DNA from: an uncultured Oscillospiraceae bacterium
GTDB taxonomy: Bacteria; Bacillota; Clostridia; Oscillospirales; Acutalibacteraceae
Direction of reading: 5' to 3'
Assembly (NCBI GenBank): GCA_900540865.1
Contig: UQHH01000003.1
Span: forward strand, 27,082 to 91,081
DNA: 64,000 nt
Part shown: piece by piece, positions 58,134 to 64,000 of the stretch
Layout of the letters: each line of letters opens with the position of its first letter
Position numbering within the stretch: the first letter of the stretch is position 1
Program-made: the position numbers and the translations under genes
Notes under the pieces: generated by a model
The model's database searches: none
What the model was told of the DNA's origin: nothing
What the model saw: only the letters and a program-made list of their open reading frames with translations

Positions 58134-58757
58134 TTATGACAGCTTAGCAAGCTGTTTTTGAAGCGCTAAAACGTCTTTTAAATCGACAATTCCATCCGCG
58201 TTGAAATCATAAAAAAGAAAGTCGCAGCAGCCTTTTTCGATTTCGGTCATTTTGCAGATGGCCTTTTGTATATTCAAAACGTCCTTTACTTCAATCCCAC
58301 CGTTTTTGTCGGTGTCTCCCGGAGCAAACGCCTGTATATACCGTGATGGAACCGCAGCCACCTTTTTAATATCCAGCCCGCCCGTAGCGCAGGCTTCCTT
58401 CAAAGTATAAATTTTTTCGTCTTTCTCGGCGTAGACGCCGAGGTCATAGGGGTCATAGGCATTTGTTGACAGAAAGACATAATCCCCGATTCTGTCAGAA
58501 GTAAAAATGGGCAGCTCAAATCCAGGATGGCCAAAGAAAATTGTCCATCCGTCAATATCCGCAATCCATTCAACGGTTGACAATTCTTCACCGGAGCCGT
58601 CTGGAAACTGGTGCTCTACACCATTCGCTTCAAGATAAGAGATAAAATGGTGATGAAGCGTTGCCGCGCGCCCCTCGTTTTGTTCCAGCGCGGCTGCAGG
58701 CAGCGCCATGCAGAGAATCAAAGAGATTACCAAGCAGATACTAAGCGGTCTTTTCAT
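58134..58757 (-). CDS. Small secreted dockerin protein C
   Basis: 207 residues. Signal peptide ends at about PAAALE (24). Unrecognised domain with DGWTIFFGHPG, DRIGDYVFL, LGVYAEKDEKIYTLKEA and KVAAV; dockerin about 145-205 with loops DTDKNGGIEVKD and DFNADGIVDLKD. First gene of the cassette with subtilase B (32-nt gap). ATG 58757 follows AGGGAGGG by a normal distance. Confidence 0.85.
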   Translation of the reverse strand: MKRPLSICLVISLILCMALPAAALEQNEGRAATLHHHFISYLEANGVEHQFPDGSGEELSTVEWIADIDGWTIFFGHPGFELPIFTSDRIGDYVFLSTNAYDPYDLGVYAEKDEKIYTLKEACATGGLDIKKVAAVPSRYIQAFAPGDTDKNGGIEVKDVLNIQKAICKMTEIEKGCCDFLFYDFNADGIVDLKDVLALQKQLAKLS

Positions 58758-59021
58758 AATAAACCCTCCCTATTAAAAAGGTATATTCCAAAAATGATAT
58801 AAAAGAATATTACACTTTTCTTACATATTTATAATAACACAGAGAATTATTTATTTTAGATAATTTATCCAAATTAGAAGCATAATAGATTCACTTTTTT
58901 GAAATAATTGTCCGCTCACATTCTATTTTATGCCGCTCTTACCACTTTTGGTATTTTTTGATACTATATCCATTACACCCGTTCCATTTTATTATAGTCC
59001 GAATCCAGCACCTGTTATGAC
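58758..59021. other. AT-rich intergenic region upstream of cassette B
   Basis: About 260 nt, strongly AT-rich. It probably holds the promoter of the small dockerin C-subtilase B unit. Several TATAAA-like elements occur (for example around 58.83 kb), but no single -35/-10 pair stands out. No gene seen. Confidence 0.4.
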
Positions 59022-59085
59022 AAAACGGCGCCCATATTTTAAAATACGAACGCCGTTTATATATGTACCGCCCTTACGGGCGGTT
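59022..59085 (-). terminator. Two hairpins after the Cys-rich gene
   Basis: AAAACGGCG (59022-59030) pairs with CGCCGTTT (59051-59058); on the minus strand TTTTG follows. A second stem ACCGCCC/GGGCGGT (about 59068-59084) lies closer to the gene. Confidence 0.7.
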
Positions 59086-59094
59086 TAACATTTG

Positions 59095-59337
59095 TTAATC
59101 GCAGCCACAGCCGCAGGAGAAATCCGACCAGTCGTTACCAAAGCTGCCCTCGTTGTTGAATGAGGCGTTTGACGGAATCTGGTCGATAATTGCCCTTTCG
59201 TCGATAAGGTCCGGGGTAATCTGATAGGTAACCGTTACCGGAACAGTTGCGTTGAAGCAGCCTGTCCTGCGGCATCCGGAGCCGCCCCAGTTTCTCTGAT
59301 TGCAGCCACAGCCACAACCACGATTTCTGCAACTCAT
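59095..59337 (-). CDS. Cysteine-rich small protein, possible spore-coat protein
   Basis: 80 residues, not recognised as a named family. Nine cysteines: six in the first 27 residues (CRNRGCGCGCN..GSGCRRTGC) and three in the last six (SCGCGCD). The middle is hydrophobic beta-like (ATVPVTVTYQITPDLIDE). No signal peptide. Clear ribosome site AAAGGAG before ATG 59337. The upstream element matches a sigma-K promoter, which suggests a mother-cell, coat-type protein; that is inference. A metal-binding role or a peptide precursor are alternatives. Confidence 0.7.
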   Translation of the reverse strand: MSCRNRGCGCGCNQRNWGGSGCRRTGCFNATVPVTVTYQITPDLIDERAIIDQIPSNASFNNEGSFGNDWSDFSCGCGCD

Positions 59338-59382
59338 ATATATTAACTCCTTTTATACTTGTTCAGGGACAACCCTGTATTA

Positions 59383-59410
59383 TAGTGTATGTGACAAGGG
59401 ACAGGTTGGT
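59383..59410 (-). promoter_or_regulatory. Sigma-K-like promoter of the Cys-rich gene
   Basis: On the minus strand AC (59409-59410), 17-nt spacer, CATACACTA (59383-59391) matches AC-N17-CATANNNTA of sigma-K. The same hexamer region fits the sigma-E -10 (CATACAMT). A TATAAT overlaps it but has no sigma-A -35. Confidence 0.5.
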
Positions 59411-59442
59411 GCATAGGAGAACGAAAAAAGGAGATTTTTAAG

Positions 59443-59467
59443 AAAAAACCGCCGGCGGCGGTTTTTT
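59443..59467. terminator. Bidirectional terminator after DUF-like gene
   Basis: Near-perfect dyad AAAAAACCGCC / GGCGGTTTTTT with A and T runs at both ends. Confidence 0.85.
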
Positions 59468-59470
59468 CGT

Positions 59471-60043
59471 TCAGGTTTTTAAATCGATTACATGTTTTAC
59501 GGGATATATAGAGACGGAAATCTGATATTGCAAGCGTTCTACCCTATTCCAATCCTTTTCATTAAACTGGCCTGATGTGAGCAGGTAGGGTAAAATAAGC
59601 GTTTTTTCTGAGCCGGCCCCCATTTCCATATAGCCGGGGCCTGTTTCTCCTGGATTGAGATGATGGAATAATTCGAGTTCCATCCCATTGCTCCATGTAA
59701 CGGTCTGCGCATGCAGCATTGCCGGTATGGAAAGCTCCTGCTTGGTATTGGAAACGTTGCGGAATTGAACGGTAATGAGCAAAAATTTGTAGTCCGTCTG
59801 CCCGGTGCTGCCGGCAATTTCATAATCCGGTGCGGATTTTTTTACTTCTTCTACAGAAGCAATCCGGCAGCCGGTTACGCGAACCGAGGCTGCGCCGCCG
59901 TCAATCGTTTCATTCATCTGATGTCTGACTACAGAAGCCTGTGGATACTGTGCATTTACATTGTATATCTGCACGGCGGACAGCACAGCAGCGGCTGAAA
60001 ATACAATTACAAGTATAATCGTAAGGACGGTTTTACGCTTCAT
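59471..60043 (-). CDS. Membrane-anchored accessory protein of the ABC operon
   Basis: 190 residues. N-terminal membrane anchor about 5-25, no lipobox. The extracellular beta-rich part has VRVTGCRIASVEEVKK, YKFLLITVQFRNVSNTKQELSIPAMLHAQ and GSEKTLILPYLL, the style of immunoglobulin-like DUF4352/DUF5028-type proteins found beside ABC exporters. Start overlaps the ATPase gene by 11 nt, so it is coupled. Last gene of the operon; function unknown. Confidence 0.65.
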   Translation of the reverse strand: MKRKTVLTIILVIVFSAAAVLSAVQIYNVNAQYPQASVVRHQMNETIDGGAASVRVTGCRIASVEEVKKSAPDYEIAGSTGQTDYKFLLITVQFRNVSNTKQELSIPAMLHAQTVTWSNGMELELFHHLNPGETGPGYMEMGAGSEKTLILPYLLTSGQFNEKDWNRVERLQYQISVSIYPVKHVIDLKT

Positions 60044-60701
60044 TCTCTTCTACTTCCTTTTGTAAAACGGTATGGTCGGTTATTCTTCCATCGTACAAGA
60101 CATAAATCTCGTCCGCCAAAAGCTCAAGCTCTTCCGTGTCATGGCAGGCTACTACAATAACTGCGCCGCGTTCTTTTGCTTCTTTGAGCAGGCCTCTTAC
60201 AAGCAGCACACCGTTTTCATCAAGCGCGTTGATTGGCTCGTCCAGCAATATAATATCCGGGTTTTCCATTACAGCGCAGGCAATGCCCAAACGCTGCTTC
60301 ATTCCAAGGGAATATTTGCGGTAAGTCCGTTTATCGCCGGGGTCAAGCCCGACCGCGGCAAGCGTTTGCTTTATTTTTTCGTCGTCGATCCTATTCTGTA
60401 TTCCAGCAAGGATTTTTAAATTTTGAAAGCCAGTATATTTTGAAAGGAAGGCCGGATTTTCAATCAGGACACCGATGCTCGGCGGAAATGAAATTTCTCT
60501 TCCCAGCTCTTGCCCGTTTATATCGACTGTACCGGACGACGGCTTAATCAGGCCGCACATCGCGCGCATCAGCATTGTTTTTCCTGAGCCGTTTTTTCCT
60601 TTAAAGCCGTATACCCTGCCGCCTTCTAGCTTCATAGAGATACCGTCGAGCACCTTTGCGCCTCTTATTGTTTTAGACAGATTTTTAATTTCTATATACA
60701 T
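60033..60701 (-). CDS. ABC transporter ATP-binding protein
   Basis: 222 residues. Walker A GKNGSGKT near 35-42, Q-loop region SIGVLIENPAF, signature YSLGMKQR near 130-137, Walker B IILLDEP and H-loop VACHDTEE. This resembles ATPases of ABC-2 exporters that handle peptides or bacteriocin immunity. The upstream GTG/ATG extension to 60758 is rejected: ATG 60701 has AGGAGG about 6 nt upstream. It energises the three membrane proteins encoded just upstream. Confidence 0.93.
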   Translation of the reverse strand: MYIEIKNLSKTIRGAKVLDGISMKLEGGRVYGFKGKNGSGKTMLMRAMCGLIKPSSGTVDINGQELGREISFPPSIGVLIENPAFLSKYTGFQNLKILAGIQNRIDDEKIKQTLAAVGLDPGDKRTYRKYSLGMKQRLGIACAVMENPDIILLDEPINALDENGVLLVRGLLKEAKERGAVIVVACHDTEELELLADEIYVLYDGRITDHTVLQKEVEENEA

Positions 60702-60711
60702 CGTTTTCCTC

Positions 60712-61536
60712 CTAGTCTTTTTGCAGGATATCGTAGTGCCGGAAATAAGCCAGTCCAATCAAAAACGAAATGAGAAGAATCACACAATCTGCAATGACAG
60801 CGAAAACCGTATCGACACCGCCGTAGAGCGCTATTTCATTTCGCAGCAGCATGGAATAATTCCCGGGTAAAAATGGGGTGTTGTAATATGCCGACGCCAA
60901 GTACACCGCGGTCACAATAATATAGCTGTATACCGGCCTCAAAATAAAATTGAGTACCATTTGGAAAACAGCCATTGCCGCGGACGTCAGGAAAGGCAGT
61001 ATCAGGACCGCGGCAAGCGTCTGCGCATATCCGGCGCTACTGCCAAACTCGCTGACGAGCATGGCCGTTTTACTATGCAGCGCAAAAGACGCGTCGCCAA
61101 ACAGAAGCGCAAAAACAAACGCCGTAAAAATTCCTATGCAGTAAAACAGAAAAACACTTACAATATTCCATATGAATTTTGAAGTCCACCACACGCCGCG
61201 TTTTCTTGTCCTTACAAGAAATTGCATTCCATAGGATTCCAAGTCCTGCGTCGGATAGCTCAAAATCAAAAATGAAACGAGCAGTTGAAGCATCAGCCAG
61301 ATGACGGGAACCGGAAACGGGGTATCGCCTGAGGGAATGTACACCTGCATTCCGCGGTAAAAATAAATCAGGCAGTCCAGCGCCGAGCCGCTGGCCTCAA
61401 CAGCGTGGGCAGATTGAAAAAACATAACCGCCGTAAATGCGAACACAAAAAGCGCAAGCAGGTATTTCAGAATATTTCCCGCCAGGCCGACGCGCAGGTC
61501 ATACCTGACGCATTTATAAAGCGTACTATTTCTCAT
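60712..61536 (-). CDS. ABC-2-type membrane protein 1
   Basis: 274 residues with about six hydrophobic segments (near 24-42, 78-96, 118-145, 165-190, 200-218 and 240-262). Cytosolic start MRNSTLYKCVRYDLR. The pattern is of an ABC-2 permease. It overlaps the next upstream gene by 11 nt and is followed by the ATPase 10 nt later. Substrate unknown. Confidence 0.75.
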   Translation of the reverse strand: MRNSTLYKCVRYDLRVGLAGNILKYLLALFVFAFTAVMFFQSAHAVEASGSALDCLIYFYRGMQVYIPSGDTPFPVPVIWLMLQLLVSFLILSYPTQDLESYGMQFLVRTRKRGVWWTSKFIWNIVSVFLFYCIGIFTAFVFALLFGDASFALHSKTAMLVSEFGSSAGYAQTLAAVLILPFLTSAAMAVFQMVLNFILRPVYSYIIVTAVYLASAYYNTPFLPGNYSMLLRNEIALYGGVDTVFAVIADCVILLISFLIGLAYFRHYDILQKD

Positions 61537-62299
61537 GCAGAAACTCCTTATACTTTAGGCAGGCTTTTCCCGCGTAAAAAATCATTGCGCACACTGCTGC
61601 TATGCCAATCAGCGAAAGGAAATGATAGGATGGGACGAAATCTGCGTACGACGCTCCAAAATAGGATACGACGCCAAAATTCCCATACGAGTCCAGCAGT
61701 CCAACCAATAAGATTATAATAAAGCATATGAAATCGCGCCCGGTCAGCCAGCGCAGAGCAATATAAAGCAATAAAAACATAAAAATACATATAAAGCCAA
61801 ACAGAAAGGTGACGGCAAAAACGCCGAAAAAGGAAATACTGCTGATTTGTGCGTCCGCATAAAAATAAAAGGCGCTGTTTATCTGGTTGAAATTGATTAG
61901 AACGGGCGTATGGAACGCACCGACTCCCAGCGTCACGATTGCCTGTATGAGGGAAACGCAAAACGCCAGATAACCGGCGGCACAGCAGTGTTTTGTGTAA
62001 AGCAAGCCAATATTTTCCTGCCTGACTAAAAAATTGATTTTAAAATGATTCTTCATAAAACGAAACAACAGGAAAACGGCAACAAATATGTTTGCCAGAT
62101 AGAAAAACAGCGGCTGCTTTAACAGCAGAAAGTAATCCGCAATGCTTACGGCCCTCTGTTCGTTTTCCACTGTGCGGACATTGGGTATGGGAAAAGCGAC
62201 AGAAAGAAAAATCAAAATCAAAACGGTACAAAAGAACAGGAGCTTATGCTCCCGCACAAAAAAAAGCAGCTCGTGGTGCAAAGCTTTAATACGTTTCAT
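61526..62299 (-). CDS. ABC-2-type membrane protein 2
   Basis: 257 residues, about six membrane segments (near 20-38, 62-80, 105-125, 148-172, 176-194 and 216-240), starting with a cytosolic helix that contains HHELLFFVREHK. Divergent from the other two permeases. It overlaps its neighbours at both ends (11 and 14 nt), which indicates strict co-translation. Confidence 0.72.
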   Translation of the reverse strand: MKRIKALHHELLFFVREHKLLFFCTVLILIFLSVAFPIPNVRTVENEQRAVSIADYFLLLKQPLFFYLANIFVAVFLLFRFMKNHFKINFLVRQENIGLLYTKHCCAAGYLAFCVSLIQAIVTLGVGAFHTPVLINFNQINSAFYFYADAQISSISFFGVFAVTFLFGFICIFMFLLLYIALRWLTGRDFICFIIILLVGLLDSYGNFGVVSYFGASYADFVPSYHFLSLIGIAAVCAMIFYAGKACLKYKEFLHEK

Positions 62300-63101
62300 C
62301 TTTTTTCACCCGTATACAGTAAATCCCCAATACAAGCAGCGCAAGAAGCAAAATTTCCGACCCGGCCTTAACGGGTTCAATTGGGAAATACTGCTGCGGC
62401 ATCAGCCATTGCTGCATATCGAGCGCCATATCGGATATCAGTCTGGACAGGAAGGTAATAAGCTGGTACACGATAAAGGGGACCAGCAGAACGACAAACC
62501 TGTACTTGACAAAAAAGGTCGCGGCGAGCGCAATTGCGGCGAGCAAGCCGGCGGCAACAAAAATCATGGCGCAAAAGAGAGCCGTGTACGCAAAAGGCTG
62601 CGTGTAGAACTGCTCCGCCCACAGCGACGCGGCGTTGGGCCAAAAGGTTCCCGCAACCGGGTCAGGCGTAATGCTTGGCAGCAGCATTGCGCAAAGGTAC
62701 AAATTCCAAAGCAGCGGCAGCACGGCCGCCGCCCCGCCGGACAAAAAAACAGAGATGAATTTGGCCGCGTAATAAGACCTTCTCTTCCCGCGCGTAAAGA
62801 TATTTTTTACATAGCCGCTGCGGCGGTCTGCATGCAGGCTGTCGGCGTACGGCAGCGCCGCAAGGATTGGGAGCAGCGCAAAATACAGCACTATCCAGAA
62901 CGAATTTCCGCCGCCGAGCCATTTGCTGAAAACTCCATGCGGATATGTGTCCGACTGCACGAGCGACTGCTGATACTGCAGCATGGGCAGTACTTCGTTA
63001 AAAATTTGGACAGTGCAAATAGTAAACCCGATTAGCAGGCTTGCGGCAAACATGCGGTTTAAAAACGCGCGTTTCATTTCAATTTTTAAAATCCGTTTCA
63101 T
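62286..63101 (-). CDS. ABC-2-type membrane protein 3
   Basis: 271 residues with six hydrophobic segments. The sequence SGYVKNIFTRGKRRSYYAAK near 93-112 resembles the cytosolic coupling region of ABC-2 permeases. Start MKRILKIEMKRAF is typical of the class. It lies 8 nt after the lipoprotein gene. Confidence 0.78.
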   Translation of the reverse strand: MKRILKIEMKRAFLNRMFAASLLIGFTICTVQIFNEVLPMLQYQQSLVQSDTYPHGVFSKWLGGGNSFWIVLYFALLPILAALPYADSLHADRRSGYVKNIFTRGKRRSYYAAKFISVFLSGGAAAVLPLLWNLYLCAMLLPSITPDPVAGTFWPNAASLWAEQFYTQPFAYTALFCAMIFVAAGLLAAIALAATFFVKYRFVVLLVPFIVYQLITFLSRLISDMALDMQQWLMPQQYFPIEPVKAGSEILLLALLVLGIYCIRVKKDETY

Positions 63102-63109
63102 AGGCGCTC

Positions 63110-63865
63110 CTAGTATGTATTTTTAAATGTTTCTTCGTTTATTTTATATGCCTTGTCTTCTTCAAATTCAAAACCAGGCTGTTTAGATTCTTCATCAGTA
63201 TAATACTCGTCTAATATAAAATACAAATTATCCGCATCAATCAAATCGTCGTTTACAATCGTACCAATCGTGTAAACAGTCGATTCCCCAGGTTCAAAAT
63301 ATTCCATATAATAGCTTTTGTTTTCCGGCATGCTTTTTTTCAGGACGCTTAATTTTTTGCCGCTGCGGTATATATTTGTTATGTTACAGTTTTTATAGGA
63401 CAGTTCATCGTCCAAAGCCACAACCCTTATCTGCATGGGAATCAACATTTTTTCATCCGTTTTATTGGTAATCCGTGTTGTTACAAACAGATAGGTTTTA
63501 TCGTCGAGGATGGCGCCGTCGTCCCCAACCGCTGCGCCTGTGCCGTCGTTCATATAATCGACGTCTTCCCTTTTTATTCCTTCGGGCAGCGTTTTGGTTT
63601 TTGTAATTTTAATTTCGGAGTAATTGATATTTTTGTAACTGATTGGTTCTTTGCCCTTTACAATGTTTGCTTTCTTTATGTAATATTTGTAATCATCCGT
63701 TATAATTGGAAAGTTGTCATCATTTGGTTCAAGATACGGTTTTTCTGTTCCTTTTGTAAATTGTAGTTCCGATGGAATGGAGGCCGCTGGCTCCTGCGCG
63801 CAGGAGGTGAGAAGCATAACGCAAACACACATTATGCAAACTACTGGCAATATTCTTTTCTTCAT
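63110..63865 (-). CDS. Lipoprotein of the ABC operon
   Basis: 251 residues from ATG 63865, with AAGGGTG upstream; the GTG at 63874 is rejected. Lipobox LLTSC. The mature part is charged and beta-rich, with DYKYYIKKANIVKG, DDKTYLFVTTRITNKT (like the YKFLLITVQF strand of the protein at 59.5-60.0 kb) and C-terminal FEEDKAYKINEE. No known domain recognised with confidence. It belongs to the same operon; a second copy begins 38 nt beyond. Confidence 0.72.
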   Translation of the reverse strand: MKKRILPVVCIMCVCVMLLTSCAQEPAASIPSELQFTKGTEKPYLEPNDDNFPIITDDYKYYIKKANIVKGKEPISYKNINYSEIKITKTKTLPEGIKREDVDYMNDGTGAAVGDDGAILDDKTYLFVTTRITNKTDEKMLIPMQIRVVALDDELSYKNCNITNIYRSGKKLSVLKKSMPENKSYYMEYFEPGESTVYTIGTIVNDDLIDADNLYFILDEYYTDEESKQPGFEFEEDKAYKINEETFKNTY

Positions 63866-63911
63866 CCCAAACACCCTTAAAACCCTATTCTTAATATCTG
63901 TTTACTATAGT

Positions 63912-64000
63912 TTAGTTTATTTTATACGCCTTGTCTTCTTCAAATGGAAAATTGGCTTCTTGTCTGTCACTATTTGTATAATAACCGCCTAAAATGAAAT
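63912..64000 (-). CDS. 3' end of a second lipoprotein paralogue, cut by window edge
   Basis: The last 29 codons before TAA at 63912-63914 read ILGGYYTNSDRQ and FPFEEDKAYKIN, closely matching the C-terminus of the lipoprotein encoded at 63110-63865 (ILDEYYTDEESKQ, FEFEEDKAYKIN). It is a tandem duplicate. The body lies beyond the window. Confidence 0.75.
   Translation of the reverse strand, partial: FILGGYYTNSDRQEANFPFEEDKAYKIN

Noticed and set aside
1..64000. tRNA, rRNA, prophage or transposase genes.
   Set aside because: None was recognised on either strand by reading; a tRNA/Rfam scan would be decisive.

Overview
The window looks like a chromosome segment of an anaerobic, probably spore-forming Firmicute of the Oscillospirales (Ruminococcus bromii-like starch degraders). 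This is an inference. It rests on type I dockerins on secreted enzymes, CBM26-like starch-binding modules joined to MucBP-like domains, iorAB/paaK, rubrerythrin, YbbR/CdaA, a TIGR04086-type membrane protein beside yajC, and near-consensus sigma-A promoters. No scaffoldin, cohesin, rRNA, tRNA, CRISPR array or insertion sequence was found. Most genes are on the minus strand; the exceptions are 13.5-18.1 kb and one gene at 28.1 kb.

Layout. 0-5.3 kb: fhs (its 3' end lies beyond the window edge), the c-di-AMP pair cdaA/cdaR, and a cysteine-desulfurase-family protein overlapping a DUF3343 carrier-like protein. 5.4-9.9 kb: PH-domain protein, P-loop kinase, phosphofructokinase and polyphosphate kinase. 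10-13.4 kb: a lysine/DAP operon (asd-dapA-dapB-ACT protein) behind a consensus promoter and a structured leader of unknown class. 13.5-18.1 kb (plus): queA, Gfo/Idh oxidoreductase, cupin, tgt, yajC and a small membrane protein. 18.2-24.8 kb: EamA transporter, an AmyE-like lipoprotein amylase with a LacI-type operator candidate, and a secreted multimodular type I pullulanase with an internal dockerin and a consensus cre upstream. 25.1-27.9 kb: a BlaI/M56 sensor operon that ends in a membrane protein and a lipoprotein. 28.1-34.5 kb: alpha/beta hydrolase, iorB/iorA/paaK for aromatic 2-oxoacids, and a sodium symporter. 34.8-44.7 kb: rubrerythrin behind a Fur/PerR-type box, then housekeeping genes (rnmV, holA, comEC, a phosphoribosyltransferase, HIT, plsY, der, DUF512, rpmF, DUF177). 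44.9-48.5 kb: a CotH-kinase protein with CBM26-like and dockerin modules, and an AraC regulator. 48.6-51.5 kb: a P-type ATPase behind a yybP-ykoY (manganese) riboswitch.

51.5-58.8 kb is the most unusual block. It has two large secreted subtilases, each with a ricin-like domain and a C-terminal dockerin, and each directly preceded by a gene for a small secreted dockerin protein; a third small protein lies between. The three small proteins share a domain I do not recognise. Both subtilases have Glu where the catalytic Asp is expected. The arrangement suggests a duplicated protease/partner cassette meant to assemble on a scaffoldin.

59-64 kb holds a cysteine-rich small protein with a sigma-K-like promoter and an ABC-2 export operon (one ATPase, three membrane proteins, accessory secreted proteins) with a second lipoprotein paralogue cut by the window edge.

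Many start codons were moved from the longest reading frame to an internal start with a well-placed Shine-Dalgarno sequence; each case is noted.
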